From a virus: a stretch of DNA of 30,882 nucleotides. Below, one piece after another: positions 1-9,382 of this stretch. Location of the stretch: IMG/VR virus record IMGVR_UViG_3300005253_000602, positions 1 to 30,882 of that record; one strand, 5' to 3'. Position 1 is the first letter of the stretch. Each line of letters starts with the position of its first letter. Made by a program: the position numbers and the translations under genes. The notes under the pieces are model-generated. The model saw only the letters and a program-made list of their open reading frames with translations, was not told the DNA's origin and did not search any database.

Positions 1-2
1 CC

Positions 3-53
3 ACTAAAGAGGCTCTAGGTGGTAGTCCTCTCGCTGAGGGCTCTAAAGACTAG
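3..53 (+). CDS. C-terminal end of an unidentified upstream gene (partial)
   Basis: An open frame enters from the left edge and ends at TAG 51-53, giving 16 residues ending in AEGSKD. The next start (ATG 63) follows 9 bases later behind an AGGAG, so this looks like the tail of the preceding gene of the rightward structural operon. The product cannot be identified from so short a piece. Confidence 0.45.
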   Translation, partial: TKEALGGSPLAEGSKD

Positions 54-62
54 GAGATCACA

Positions 63-217
63 ATGCCTAGCAGAGAGAGAGAGCATTAGCTGCTGCACTG
101 GAAGCCTGTAAGGTCATCGAGGATGATGAGAACATTCACTCACGCCAGCAAAAGCAGATAGAACTACTAACCGCCGAAGTCATATACCTGATCATACAAG
201 TCCGAGAACTCAGTTAG
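63..217 (+). pseudogene. Small coiled-coil-like gene split by a GA-repeat frame change
   Basis: ATG 63 follows AGGAG at 53-57 and reads MPSREREH before a TAG at 87-89. Another frame is open from just after the AGAGAGAGAGAG tract to TAG 215-217. It encodes an Ala, Glu and Gln-rich helix ending in YLIIQVRELS. The two frames join exactly if the GA tract is shortened by one GA unit, giving about 50 residues. The intact product would be a short helical protein of unknown role between structural genes. The break could be real slippage, a frameshifting signal, or a sequencing or assembly error. Confidence 0.5.
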
Positions 218-241
218 TCAGCCTACAGGAAGGATAACCTA

Positions 242-1477
242 ATGGCTGACATTACAGTAGGCACTTCCGTACAGTCTCTTCTGCATCGTAAGAGTGTACG
301 TGCAGGCCCTGTCTGGATTAACACCAACGCTGCCTATATCTTCTATGTTGATGGTTCTGCTGACCTTGTGTACCAGAAGACCTCTGATGGAGGAGCTACC
401 TGGGCAGCGGCAGTTAGTGTCAAGGCCGCCACACTCATCAAGACTAGTATCTGGTACGACCGCTGGACACCAGGTAACGCAGGCAGACTGATCCATATAG
501 CCTACTCCGAGGCTGACGGCGATGACATCCTCTACCGTAACCTTAACACTCTGGACGATTCCCTCAGTACAGAAGTAACCGTATTTGCAGGTGCCTCGTT
601 CACCAATGGTAACTGGGACACAGGAGTGGTGGATATAGTGAGGGCTAGAGGTGGCAACCTGTACCTCGCCTTTTGGGGGGATGCTGACGGAGAGTTTGGT
701 TTCTACCGCTCTACTGACAACGGAGACACCTGGACTAGCCGCGCCCAGTTGGCCGATGGCAACGCCGTTGATCTCATTCTACTCATGCCTGGGAATGAGG
801 ATGATGCCGATGACATCTGGTGCGTTTACTGGGACGTGTCAGTGAACATAATTACGGTCAAGGTCTACGATGACTCTGAGAACGACTGGCCTATTGAGAC
901 ACTGATCTCAGCAGGTATGGATAATAGTATCTCGTTCTACCAAATGTCTGCTGCACTTCGCCACAGTGACAACCATGTTATCATAGCTGCCTGGAGTGAG
1001 GTCGATGCGGCCACTGCTGATCTAAAGGTGTGGGATGCTGTACTCAGCCTGACACCTGCTGATGTCGCTGTCACTGCCCTGGCCAATGTTGCAACCGACT
1101 TGGACGCCTCCGCTCAGGTGGCCGTCCTCATTAACCAGCAGAACAACGACATCTATGTAGCTTATCTCAAGGGTGGGGAGTTGCAGGCCACCGTAGACGT
1201 GGTCTACAAGAAGTCCACAGACGGAGGCACCACCTGGGGCTCTGAGCAGGCATACTCTGAGGCTGCGGCTGATGACATTCGCGCTCTATGGGCTGGTATC
1301 AGCATAGGTCCTGATGGTGGTAGATTCCAGCCTACATTCTTCAACATTGATTTGACTGATCTGTTCATCAACCTAGTCAATACCATATACATTTCGCCCA
1401 GTGTGCTGCCACTCAGGGACGCATACGTGGGAGCCTCTGTAGACGACATCCCAAACCAAGGCTCTGCAAGGAGTTAA
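242..1477 (+). CDS. Phage structural protein with Asp-box (BNR/sialidase-type) repeats
   Basis: A 411-residue protein starting at ATG 242 behind AGGAAGGA. It has at least three Asp-box motifs of the S-x-D-x-G-x-x-W type: SDGGATW near residue 48, STDNGDTW near 160 and STDGGTTW near 325. Such motifs mark beta-propeller blades in sialidases and other carbohydrate-associated proteins. In a phage late operon this suggests a virion-attached propeller, for instance in a tail fibre or baseplate. No catalytic sialidase residues could be assigned, so enzyme activity is not claimed. The next gene starts 3 bases after the stop, consistent with one operon. Confidence 0.65.
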   Translation: MADITVGTSVQSLLHRKSVRAGPVWINTNAAYIFYVDGSADLVYQKTSDGGATWAAAVSVKAATLIKTSIWYDRWTPGNAGRLIHIAYSEADGDDILYRNLNTLDDSLSTEVTVFAGASFTNGNWDTGVVDIVRARGGNLYLAFWGDADGEFGFYRSTDNGDTWTSRAQLADGNAVDLILLMPGNEDDADDIWCVYWDVSVNIITVKVYDDSENDWPIETLISAGMDNSISFYQMSAALRHSDNHVIIAAWSEVDAATADLKVWDAVLSLTPADVAVTALANVATDLDASAQVAVLINQQNNDIYVAYLKGGELQATVDVVYKKSTDGGTTWGSEQAYSEAAADDIRALWAGISIGPDGGRFQPTFFNIDLTDLFINLVNTIYISPSVLPLRDAYVGASVDDIPNQGSARS

Positions 1478-1480
1478 TCC

Positions 1481-2599
1481 GTGAGCGTTACATTACGATT
1501 CATAGTAGAGGATATAGATACTCAGATTGCCACCTACGAGAGCATCCGTGTCTATCGTGCATCATCTCTTACAGGCACATACTCTGTCATAGACACGGTG
1601 ACTCTAGTAGCCGACACGTTCTACTACTCCTACGCAGACTCTTCCGGTGATCTCAACAAGTGGTACAAGTATTCCTTTTACCACTCTACAGGCCCAGTAG
1701 AGTCTGATCTCTCCTCACCATTCCGAGTAGATGGGGTCACCAGGCTCCGAGGACGTCAGGCTGCACTAGCCAAGTATGGTGCAGGTATAGTCCTAGTCAA
1801 TACGGGCACCGATAGTAATAAGATCACTACTGCTGACTACCGAGTTAAGACTACTCTGTTCAGAGACGATAGAGGCAAGGGTACATGGCTATGGCCTACA
1901 ACCGGCAACAACGCTGAGAAGGCTAGACTCATCTCCGCTGCTGTAGCCTCTACAGGTGTCATAACCGTACTGCCTACTTGGGCTGGTGCATTTGTAGATG
2001 GTGATGAGATAGAATGGCACACGCTGGCTGATCCTACTATATGGAATGACTCACTCAATAGAGGTCTAGCCCGCTACTGGTATGTAGAGCGAGTGCCCAT
2101 AGTAGGCGTCGCCAGTCAGGAAGAATACTCTCTGGTAGGTATTCCGTTCCTCAAGGACAAAGAACACGTCCATGATGTTCGCTGGTATCCTACATCAGGA
2201 CTAGACGTGGATGAGTCCTTCGGCACAGATGGTCGCTGGTGGAGGATTAGAGAGGATGTAGGTGTACTAACTCTCCAAATCCATCCTGCTATAGCAGCTA
2301 CGCAAACTCTCTACCTGGAAACCACTCGCCCGATGCAACCTCTTTACACCGACGCATCAGCCGCACCTGCTAACGCTGCCGAGGAGCTGGTAGCTGCACT
2401 TGCCTACGACGAGGTACTAGCACATCTCAGTGCCCCAGGCCGTGGCTCACTGGATGCTAGGAAGACCTGGCGCATTGCTAGAGCGGCCCATGCTAGTGAA
2501 CTCCACCGTCTCCTAATTGAACACCGGCCTAAGCCACGCCAGGGTCAGCCACAGATGCCGTGGCCTCCGAAAGTGCCTCAGCCGTGGGGCGCTAGGTAA
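1481..2599 (+). CDS. Phage structural protein with Fn3-like N-terminus, function unknown
   Basis: 372 residues from GTG 1481, chosen because AAGGAG sits 8 bases upstream and the preceding gene ends at 1477. Residues 1-80 are rich in beta-type segments and resemble a fibronectin type III-like fold (IRVYRASSLTGTYSVIDTV, then WYKYSFYHSTG). The C-terminal third is helical and basic and ends in a Pro-rich tail. The stop overlaps the next ATG in a TAATG junction, so translation is probably coupled. Its place among tail genes suggests a virion component such as a neck or tail adaptor. That is inference, and no family was recognised with confidence. Confidence 0.5.
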   Translation: MSVTLRFIVEDIDTQIATYESIRVYRASSLTGTYSVIDTVTLVADTFYYSYADSSGDLNKWYKYSFYHSTGPVESDLSSPFRVDGVTRLRGRQAALAKYGAGIVLVNTGTDSNKITTADYRVKTTLFRDDRGKGTWLWPTTGNNAEKARLISAAVASTGVITVLPTWAGAFVDGDEIEWHTLADPTIWNDSLNRGLARYWYVERVPIVGVASQEEYSLVGIPFLKDKEHVHDVRWYPTSGLDVDESFGTDGRWWRIREDVGVLTLQIHPAIAATQTLYLETTRPMQPLYTDASAAPANAAEELVAALAYDEVLAHLSAPGRGSLDARKTWRIARAAHASELHRLLIEHRPKPRQGQPQMPWPPKVPQPWGAR

Positions 2600-4428
2600 T
2601 GGCTAGTAAACCCAAACACGTAGGAACGGTCAAGATAGGCTCCGAGTCTTACAGCTTAGTAAAAACTGACGAGAGACAGGCTTGGCGAGAGGAGTACCTC
2701 CATGAGCCTCCCTGGACCGAGGGCTTACCTGCGACACTCTCAGCGCCTCAAGAGACGTGGCATCTTGGAGGCCTAAAGTCCAAGCAGGGTATCCCAGGGA
2801 CATCTGAGTTTGGACTCAACACTGATGCCAGGTATCCTTTCCGACTTTTGCCTGGGCCTGCGGTCACTACTATTACTCTCACAGATAGTGCATCTAATCC
2901 CACCAGAATCTTTGAGGCGCTAGGCTACATATGGGTTGTCTGTGGTAGGCGCGTGTTCCGCATTGATCCCTCAGATGACAGCATTGTGGAATCCAAGGAT
3001 TTTGGGGCAGGTGGCACACTAGGTGTCGATGGACTAAAGTGGGAGGATGATACTGGCCTAGTGACCACTGACGACGCCGACCAATCCCTATGGGAGGTCA
3101 CAGCTATAGGCACACCTGACACTTGGGCTCAGGCAGAAGCCGGTGTCAAGGCCTACAGATTGGCCGCAGGTATTGACCGTATGTACGGTGTGGAGGATAG
3201 CGCACTCCTACGCAACTGTGTCTCAGGTCTGGACCCTATGCTTTCTGCTAGTTGGTCTGATGAGATTCAGTGTGGAGAGGTTTCCACTAAGCCCACTGGT
3301 CTACTAGCCTTCGAGAAGACAGCCCTAGTGGGAAAGCCTGAAGGACTCTTTGGCGTGAGTCCTGAAGGCAAAGGTGTACCTCTGATTAAGCGCATGATGA
3401 GGGATGATACCAACTGCTTAGGTATGCATATGCATGAGCCTTACGCGATCATACCTCATAGCAGAGGCGCATATAGATTCGTCCCTGGTCTTGTGGAAAG
3501 CATGGGCATAGAGAAGGAGCTTCTCAATAACAGTGTCATACGAGGCAGATTCAAGGCTTTCGTCACCGACAACCAATGGCTACTAGGGCTTATGCAGGTA
3601 GGCACGGGCATCGGTATCCATGTAGCCAGAGACAGGGCAAGTGGAGAGCCAGGATTTGGCCCTATGATATGGGACACCTTAGTGTTCCTTCTGCTGACAA
3701 CTAGTCAGGCTATGTATATATCCTCACTCACTACTCCTCCTAGAGTGTGGTTTGGCAATGACAACGATATATCCTACATCAAACTCTCATCGAACTCAGC
3801 AGGCGCTCCTGATGTGGGAGGCTCTGACTATGCGTTTGCTGTTGGAGGTTCTCGCTACACCGTCAAGTATGACTTCGGAGACTGGAGAGATAAGGACTTT
3901 CACAAAGTTGTAGTGGTAGGCAGAGGCACACTGTCTGCTGCTAGGTACTGGGATGTATTCTTCAATGTGGATGGCGGGGGTTTCTCTAGCCAGGACATTG
4001 ACAGTAATACCATGAGAGTGAACTCTGACGGCTTACACACCTTCTACTTGCCTCTTACGGCTGTAGGTCGAGAGATTCAGTTCAGACTGGATTTCACAGG
4101 AGACTCTGCCACTGCTCCTCCTGAAATAAGCTACTTTGAGCCCTTTGCAGTACCACAAAGCAAGAAGGTGCCTCTCAATATTGTGCAGTTGCACCTGGTT
4201 GCTGATGAAGTAGATGGTGAAAGGATGGAGGTCAGGACCGCTGCTCAACAGCTAAGTGACCTACACACTCTCGATGAGTCATCCTCACCTCTAAAAGCCA
4301 GTGGACCCTGGGGTGAGAGCAAGGATATGTGGCTCAAGTCCTTAAGTCTAATAGGTGTCATACAGGAGTCTGACGCAGAAGCTGAGTTCCTGGTGGAGGT
4401 GGCGTTGCAGGAGAGGAAAGTGTCTTAG
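2599..4428 (+). CDS. Large phage structural protein, possible beta-propeller tail component
   Basis: A 609-residue protein starting in a TAATG overlap with the gene before it. It is rich in Gly, Thr, Asp and aromatic residues, with repeated short strand-turn patterns across residues 90-480, as expected for an all-beta or propeller protein. There is no signal peptide or membrane segment. Its position between other tail genes fits a tail tube, nozzle or hub protein. No diagnostic motif was found, so the precise role is open. The stop TAG 4426-4428 overlaps the GTG start of the tail fibre gene. Confidence 0.5.
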   Translation: MASKPKHVGTVKIGSESYSLVKTDERQAWREEYLHEPPWTEGLPATLSAPQETWHLGGLKSKQGIPGTSEFGLNTDARYPFRLLPGPAVTTITLTDSASNPTRIFEALGYIWVVCGRRVFRIDPSDDSIVESKDFGAGGTLGVDGLKWEDDTGLVTTDDADQSLWEVTAIGTPDTWAQAEAGVKAYRLAAGIDRMYGVEDSALLRNCVSGLDPMLSASWSDEIQCGEVSTKPTGLLAFEKTALVGKPEGLFGVSPEGKGVPLIKRMMRDDTNCLGMHMHEPYAIIPHSRGAYRFVPGLVESMGIEKELLNNSVIRGRFKAFVTDNQWLLGLMQVGTGIGIHVARDRASGEPGFGPMIWDTLVFLLLTTSQAMYISSLTTPPRVWFGNDNDISYIKLSSNSAGAPDVGGSDYAFAVGGSRYTVKYDFGDWRDKDFHKVVVVGRGTLSAARYWDVFFNVDGGGFSSQDIDSNTMRVNSDGLHTFYLPLTAVGREIQFRLDFTGDSATAPPEISYFEPFAVPQSKKVPLNIVQLHLVADEVDGERMEVRTAAQQLSDLHTLDESSSPLKASGPWGESKDMWLKSLSLIGVIQESDAEAEFLVEVALQERKVS

Positions 4429-6935
4429 TGGTACAGGAAAAGGGTATGAATCGCTTGCGCCTGCTAGGTCTGGTAGGCGACGGCGATAATATTCTACAAA
4501 GTGTCGTTGACAGACACGATGTTCTCTTAGGCAAACTCATCAACGAGGTGGGCCTAGGAAATATTCTCTACGGTATAGAGTCTCCTGATACTGATGTGAC
4601 TACCCATGCGGCCAGCTCCTCGGCTCACCACGTCAAGTACACTGACGCCAATGCCATTGCGGCTGTCGAGGGTGAAGCCACTTTAGTCCTTACAGGCGCA
4701 GTCTCAATAGCAGACGGCAAGTACCTTACGCTGTTGACTGACGGCTTAACAGGTGGCATTAAGTTCGGTGCTAGTGGTGATGTAGTCCTGTACAGAGGTG
4801 CAGCGAACACGCTCTACCTCGGCACTGGCGATAGCCTAAAGATAGTATCGGGTGCCCTCGACGTCATTCACATCTCCACTGAGGATGATGACCACGCATT
4901 AGAGATTGACCTCAACGCGGACGGGCACGGTGATGTCAAGGCCCTCGACATTGACTACATAACCGGAGCCATAGCACTTGGTGATGACGAAGGTGTTGCC
5001 CTCATCAACATCGATGGGATTGCCGCCACTGGGGGTGAGGTATTTGGCTTCGAGGTACTGGCTACTGAGAGTTCTGCACTTCTTCGTGGATTGAAGGTAG
5101 GAGTCGGGATAGACCCTGTTCACCACGATTCAGGTGTCTTCGTCAACCCCACGACAGGTACGGACAACACCACCGATGCCGCCTCGGGAACGAGCACAGC
5201 CGTTGACGCAACTTCCTTGACCGATAGTGGTGCGTCATGGGGAGTAGATCAGTGGATAGGCTATACCGTTACCATACCTACATCTGGTGGGTTTGGTGGC
5301 ACCGCAACCGTCACCAGTAATACAGCTACCGTCCTGTCGTTCTCGGCATGGAGTAGCGCGGGTGACCCTACTGACGAAACCTCTGTCTACACTGTAAGCA
5401 ACGTGCCGAACATGATCGACGGCGCCATAGGCACAACTACGGCCATCTTTGAGAACCAGAATGAGTACATCCTTCTAGGAGCTGCAGCGCCCTTTGAGGA
5501 GATAGAGGCCATCCTCACCCAGTTCGCTAGCGGGGCGGGCATCAAGGCTACCTTCTGGTACTCGACTGCCGGCGCCCACCAATTCACACAGTTCAGCCCT
5601 GTAGACGGCACCAACAACTTCAGGAACACAGGCGTCATTGCATGGGAAGCCGCTGACCTGACGAGCCACGCTGTCAACACGGATACCGGCACCTACGACA
5701 TCAAGATCATAAGGACGAGGGCAAGCCTGAGTACGACTCCTATCCTGGGGTTTGCCAAGACCGCAGCCACGACTGAGTATGTCTGGGACAAGGACGGCAA
5801 TCTTAACATATTTGGCCTGACCGTCGCAGATAAGGTGGGGATTGGGACAGCAAGTCCTCAAGAATTGTTGCATGTGGGAGAAGGAACAGATGTATCTGAT
5901 ATATCGGCAACTGATTTATTAGTAACAAGAGCTGGCCCAAGTAATTTATCAGTTAGAGACAGCACAAATGGTGTTGAGACATTTCTTTTTGCTTCTTCTG
6001 TTGGTGGAATTATAGGAACCATTACAAATGACCCCTTAAACATTAAGACTAACAACACTAGTGCTATTTTTATTAATGCTTCTGGCAATGTAAGCGTCGC
6101 CAAGTCTTTCAGCCTCTCCGGTGACATCTCCCCTGCACAGATAACTGCCGACACGCACAACTACGATCCTGCCGGACTCTCAGATGCATCCAGAATCCGT
6201 GTCTTTACTGACGCCTCGCGTAACCTCACCGGAATCGTACCTAAGTCACCCGATGATGGACGTATCCTCATAGTCTGCAACATCGGGTCTAATGATCTTG
6301 TCCTCGTTGCACAATCGGCCTCCTCGACAGACGTTAATCGGTTTGGTATGTCAGGGAGCATCACGCTGGTAGACGGTGATGCGGTAACTTTACAATACGA
6401 TACCACGTCTAACCGCTGGCGAGTAATCGGACTAAGCCCTGGTTCGGCACCAACTTATGCTTCCATTGCCGAAACTAATACAGGCACAGAGGCTGCTAAA
6501 TCTGTTACTCCTGACGGTCTAGCAGGCTCCAACTACGGCGAGCGCACGATTGATGTCCTGGTGTCCGATCCTAATGGGGACGCCATCACAACAGGAGACA
6601 GCAAGGCCAAGGTACAGATTCCGTCAACCATGAACGGCTGGAATCTTGTGGAGGTGGAGTCTTCCCTGTCTACTGTCTCTAGCTCAGGTATACCGACAGT
6701 CCAGATTCGCAGGTCACGGCGGGCCTCTGCCACATCCAGGACGAACGCCGATATGCTCTCCACCAAACTGACTATTGACGCTAGTGAGTTTGATAGTGTG
6801 GACGCTGTAGCAGCCGCAGTCATTAACGGCAGCAACGATGACGTGAACACAGGTGACCACATCTATATCGACATAGACGTAGCGGGAACAGGCGCTAAGG
6901 GGCTGTCTGTTCGGATGACATTCAGGTTGCCGTAA
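4428..6935 (+). CDS. Tail fibre protein
   Basis: 835 residues from GTG 4428, which overlaps the preceding TAG. The sequence has the repetitive Gly, Asp, Thr and Ser-rich texture of trimeric fibres. It includes a GIGTASPQELLHVGEG segment near residue 472, a type common in phage fibres, and a later stretch (about residues 565-680, ISPAQITADTHNYDP followed by DASRNLTGIV) typical of fibre shaft or tip modules. The likely role is host recognition at the tail. The DNA at about 5850-6095 is clearly more AT-rich than its flanks although the frame stays open, suggesting a module gained by recombination. It ends in a TAATG junction with the next gene. Confidence 0.75.
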   Translation: MVQEKGMNRLRLLGLVGDGDNILQSVVDRHDVLLGKLINEVGLGNILYGIESPDTDVTTHAASSSAHHVKYTDANAIAAVEGEATLVLTGAVSIADGKYLTLLTDGLTGGIKFGASGDVVLYRGAANTLYLGTGDSLKIVSGALDVIHISTEDDDHALEIDLNADGHGDVKALDIDYITGAIALGDDEGVALINIDGIAATGGEVFGFEVLATESSALLRGLKVGVGIDPVHHDSGVFVNPTTGTDNTTDAASGTSTAVDATSLTDSGASWGVDQWIGYTVTIPTSGGFGGTATVTSNTATVLSFSAWSSAGDPTDETSVYTVSNVPNMIDGAIGTTTAIFENQNEYILLGAAAPFEEIEAILTQFASGAGIKATFWYSTAGAHQFTQFSPVDGTNNFRNTGVIAWEAADLTSHAVNTDTGTYDIKIIRTRASLSTTPILGFAKTAATTEYVWDKDGNLNIFGLTVADKVGIGTASPQELLHVGEGTDVSDISATDLLVTRAGPSNLSVRDSTNGVETFLFASSVGGIIGTITNDPLNIKTNNTSAIFINASGNVSVAKSFSLSGDISPAQITADTHNYDPAGLSDASRIRVFTDASRNLTGIVPKSPDDGRILIVCNIGSNDLVLVAQSASSTDVNRFGMSGSITLVDGDAVTLQYDTTSNRWRVIGLSPGSAPTYASIAETNTGTEAAKSVTPDGLAGSNYGERTIDVLVSDPNGDAITTGDSKAKVQIPSTMNGWNLVEVESSLSTVSSSGIPTVQIRRSRRASATSRTNADMLSTKLTIDASEFDSVDAVAAAVINGSNDDVNTGDHIYIDIDVAGTGAKGLSVRMTFRLP

Positions 6936-7684
6936 TGAGAATAGTTGGCATCGGCACCAAGGCTAACCTCTGGAAGCCCACGGCCAAACAGCTCACTCTC
7001 CCAAACTGGGATCAGTCTTATTTGGAGTGGGCCGATCTGTCAGGGTTCAAGGTTCCTCAGATGCGGGACGCTGATCTCCGCAACTACAAAGCCACGGGCA
7101 CCGTCTTTGGCAACACCGACTGGACGATCATGCGTGACCCCATCGACCTCACAGGCGCGATCTTCAACCCGTCTTCCTACAACCACGACTTGGTAGTGGA
7201 GGCGGTGCGGCAGAACCTCTCTTCACTCTCAGGCAAGGCGCTGCTGATGGCCCAGGTGATTATCGTCAGGGTGTCGTCAGACTACGGATCGTCCTGGCAG
7301 GACACTCTCAACGCCGTGGTGGAAGCTGGGCTCTCCAAGGATGATCTGCAGGAGGGCGCAAAGGTGTTCGCAGGCCGGCCCAGCTTGCTCAGTCGATTGG
7401 AGTATCACCTCTCCGCCGATCTCATCACGTCTGTGAAACTAGGGGACGGCATATCCGTCGAGACTCCTATTCGCGTCAAGCTCCCCCACGGGGACGTTTC
7501 AGAACGGTTCGACTTCTTCCTCACGGGGACCGACCGTTACATCGCAGCGAGAGCCATCGAGCAAGCCTACGGAGAGGTTGTGGCTCACGTCGGACAGCTT
7601 GACCCCTGGCCCTACGTAATCGTCGCCAGCCCCGTGAGAGTAGTGGCCGATTTCGGGTGGTGGAGAACATCATGGCCATCATAG
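6935..7684 (+). CDS. Unknown late protein following the tail fibre
   Basis: 249 residues starting in a TAATG overlap with the tail fibre gene. The product is globular, with mixed helix and strand and no membrane segment or signal peptide. Its codon use is more GC-rich than the genes before it, and this style continues in the next gene. The last 13 bases overlap the ATG chosen for the next gene. Its place between two fibre-type genes suggests a fibre-associated, assembly or baseplate protein, but no family was recognised. Confidence 0.45.
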   Translation: MRIVGIGTKANLWKPTAKQLTLPNWDQSYLEWADLSGFKVPQMRDADLRNYKATGTVFGNTDWTIMRDPIDLTGAIFNPSSYNHDLVVEAVRQNLSSLSGKALLMAQVIIVRVSSDYGSSWQDTLNAVVEAGLSKDDLQEGAKVFAGRPSLLSRLEYHLSADLITSVKLGDGISVETPIRVKLPHGDVSERFDFFLTGTDRYIAARAIEQAYGEVVAHVGQLDPWPYVIVASPVRVVADFGWWRTSWPS

Positions 7685-8937
7685 GATGCCACTGTTACGA
7701 CGAGGGGTTCGGCGATCAGGGCGCAGGCGGCGCGGGCTATCCCTGGTCGGCAGTGGGTGTTCTTTCCCCGACTCGTGTTGACAGTGGCCCTCAGTCACGT
7801 GGAGGCTGGAGGTTCTCAACAGGGGACGGGGGCAGTCTCCAAGCTGATTTCTGGGACTCCCCTGTGTCTGGCAAGGTATGGTATTACTTTCCGTTCGAAG
7901 GTGTCTCACAGGCCGACGCCGTTAATACCTCATACAACATCGCGTACTTCCACTATCAGACAGCAGCGGCGACAGGAAAGGTACGGGCGGTGTGGGTGTA
8001 CAACACCGCCACAACTGGGCACTTCCGCCTGGAATATCATAATGGTTCTGCCTGGACTCTTATCGCTAACGGGGCGGCTATTGCCTTAAACGATTCGGGG
8101 GAGCCCTGGTATGTTCGTGTTGAGATTGACATTACTCCCACTACGGGAAGGGCGGCTGCACTCTCCGTCAATAATGGCGCAAGCGGTGGTCTTAGCGGGT
8201 CTACCGGCACAACCGACTTGATTGCAGGAACACTGGCTCTCTTGGCCGGACAACTAAAAGGTGGTGGAACGCTAACCTGGGATGCGTGGGAAGCGTTCGC
8301 CAATGATACCTCCGGTTCAGGGGCTCAGAGCGCCGCGATGGATTACACCGGCTTGTCGAGCAAGGTTCACTGTTTCGGCAATTACCCTGTCTCTGACGTG
8401 GCCGGTGGCGTATGGGCAGCGGTCGGCAACGTAGGGGCCTGTTCAGGTGATGTGTACCGAGCGGTAGACGACCCAGAGGACACTGAGGACCAAGCCTTTG
8501 ACTATGCTGTAATCACAGGCGCGTCCGGCTCGGACAAAGACCAGGAGTTCGAGATTTCTGACCAGGATCACGCCAGCGCCGCCATCTACGGGGTGAGTAT
8601 CTACGTGGAGGCCGGAGTCCCTGATAGCTGGGTTCCTCACAAGATACTTGTAGCTGTCCCCTCCGAAAGCGGCAGCCCGACCGCCTATGCGGGCACCCAG
8701 ACCGGCTCGACCAACAACGGAAGGTTCCTGTTCCTCGCTCTCACCCCTAGTGGCAACGCCTGGACAAAAGCTAAGTTCAACGAAATCCAGGTGGGCGTCA
8801 GGCGGGACTCCGCATCCTCAAACGAGCAGCGATGTTACATGGTGTGCGTGAGCGCCGTGGGGATCAACTTGGAGCGTCCTACTCAGGCAGCAGCGTGTCC
8901 AGTATCGGCCTTTATTCCAAAAGTAATGTACTGTTAG
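7672..8937 (+). CDS. Lectin/LamG-like tail fibre or receptor-binding protein
   Basis: 421 residues from ATG 7672. This start is preferred over an upstream GTG at 7657 because GGAG lies 6 bases before it (7662-7665). Residues about 45-210 alternate short strands with Gly, Asn and Trp turns (VWYYFPFEG, FRLEYHNGSAWTLI, PWYVRVEIDI). This is typical of concanavalin A-like lectin jelly-rolls found in phage fibres. A second beta-rich half follows. The likely role is host surface binding on the virion. It is the last structural gene before the lysis cassette. Confidence 0.6.
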   Translation: MAIIGCHCYDEGFGDQGAGGAGYPWSAVGVLSPTRVDSGPQSRGGWRFSTGDGGSLQADFWDSPVSGKVWYYFPFEGVSQADAVNTSYNIAYFHYQTAAATGKVRAVWVYNTATTGHFRLEYHNGSAWTLIANGAAIALNDSGEPWYVRVEIDITPTTGRAAALSVNNGASGGLSGSTGTTDLIAGTLALLAGQLKGGGTLTWDAWEAFANDTSGSGAQSAAMDYTGLSSKVHCFGNYPVSDVAGGVWAAVGNVGACSGDVYRAVDDPEDTEDQAFDYAVITGASGSDKDQEFEISDQDHASAAIYGVSIYVEAGVPDSWVPHKILVAVPSESGSPTAYAGTQTGSTNNGRFLFLALTPSGNAWTKAKFNEIQVGVRRDSASSNEQRCYMVCVSAVGINLERPTQAAACPVSAFIPKVMYC

Positions 8938-8952
8938 CAGTAGGAGGTAGTC

Positions 8953-9141
8953 ATGGAGATAATCAGAGGACTGTTTGCGGAAGGTGGGCCGTTCCGTGTA
9001 CGGTCGATCCTAGCATTTGCGGCTGTCGGAGTGTATGCTTACCTAGCGATTAAGGGGGAGATACCAGTTGAGGACATCAAGGAGATAACGCTACTGGTAG
9101 TTGGTTTCTACTTCATCACTAGGGCTGCAAGAGGTAGCTAA
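8953..9141 (+). CDS. Small two-helix membrane protein, holin candidate
   Basis: 62 residues from ATG 8953 behind a strong AGGAGGT at 8942-8948. Two hydrophobic segments are visible: about residues 18-34 (SILAFAAVGVYAYLAIKG) and about 46-57 (TLLVVGFYFITR). They are joined by an acidic turn, and the C-terminus is basic. This is the size and layout of a class II holin, which would form the inner-membrane lesions that let the endolysin out. The position two genes before the endolysin supports the call. Holins are too divergent to confirm by eye. Confidence 0.6.
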   Translation: MEIIRGLFAEGGPFRVRSILAFAAVGVYAYLAIKGEIPVEDIKEITLLVVGFYFITRAARGS

Positions 9142-9142
9142 G

Positions 9143-9382
9143 ATGGCTAACCCATTTCGCAGATATAGAGATAATCCAGGGCCTCAAAGTGAGGAGCCAC
9201 CTGCACTGGACGGTGATGAGCCAATAATGGAGGCACACTCTTCTCTGTGGCGGTTCCTCTTCCACCTGGATAAGAGACAGGCCATCACAGATGAGCGTGT
9301 GCTGTTTATCCTCAGATGGATGCTGCCTCCCATCTTTGGAGTAGAGTTGCTTATACTAGGCTACCTGATAGGGGGCTCGTAG
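9143..9382 (+). CDS. Small membrane protein of the lysis cassette
   Basis: 79 residues from ATG 9143, just after the stop of the holin candidate and behind GAGGTAG. The first half is soluble, Pro-rich and charged. The C-terminal part has one hydrophobic helix (WMLPPIFGVELLILGYLIG). The stop TAG overlaps the GTG of the endolysin. A one-helix protein between holin and endolysin could be a second holin, an antiholin or a release accessory factor. The sequence does not discriminate between these. Confidence 0.55.
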   Translation: MANPFRRYRDNPGPQSEEPPALDGDEPIMEAHSSLWRFLFHLDKRQAITDERVLFILRWMLPPIFGVELLILGYLIGGS

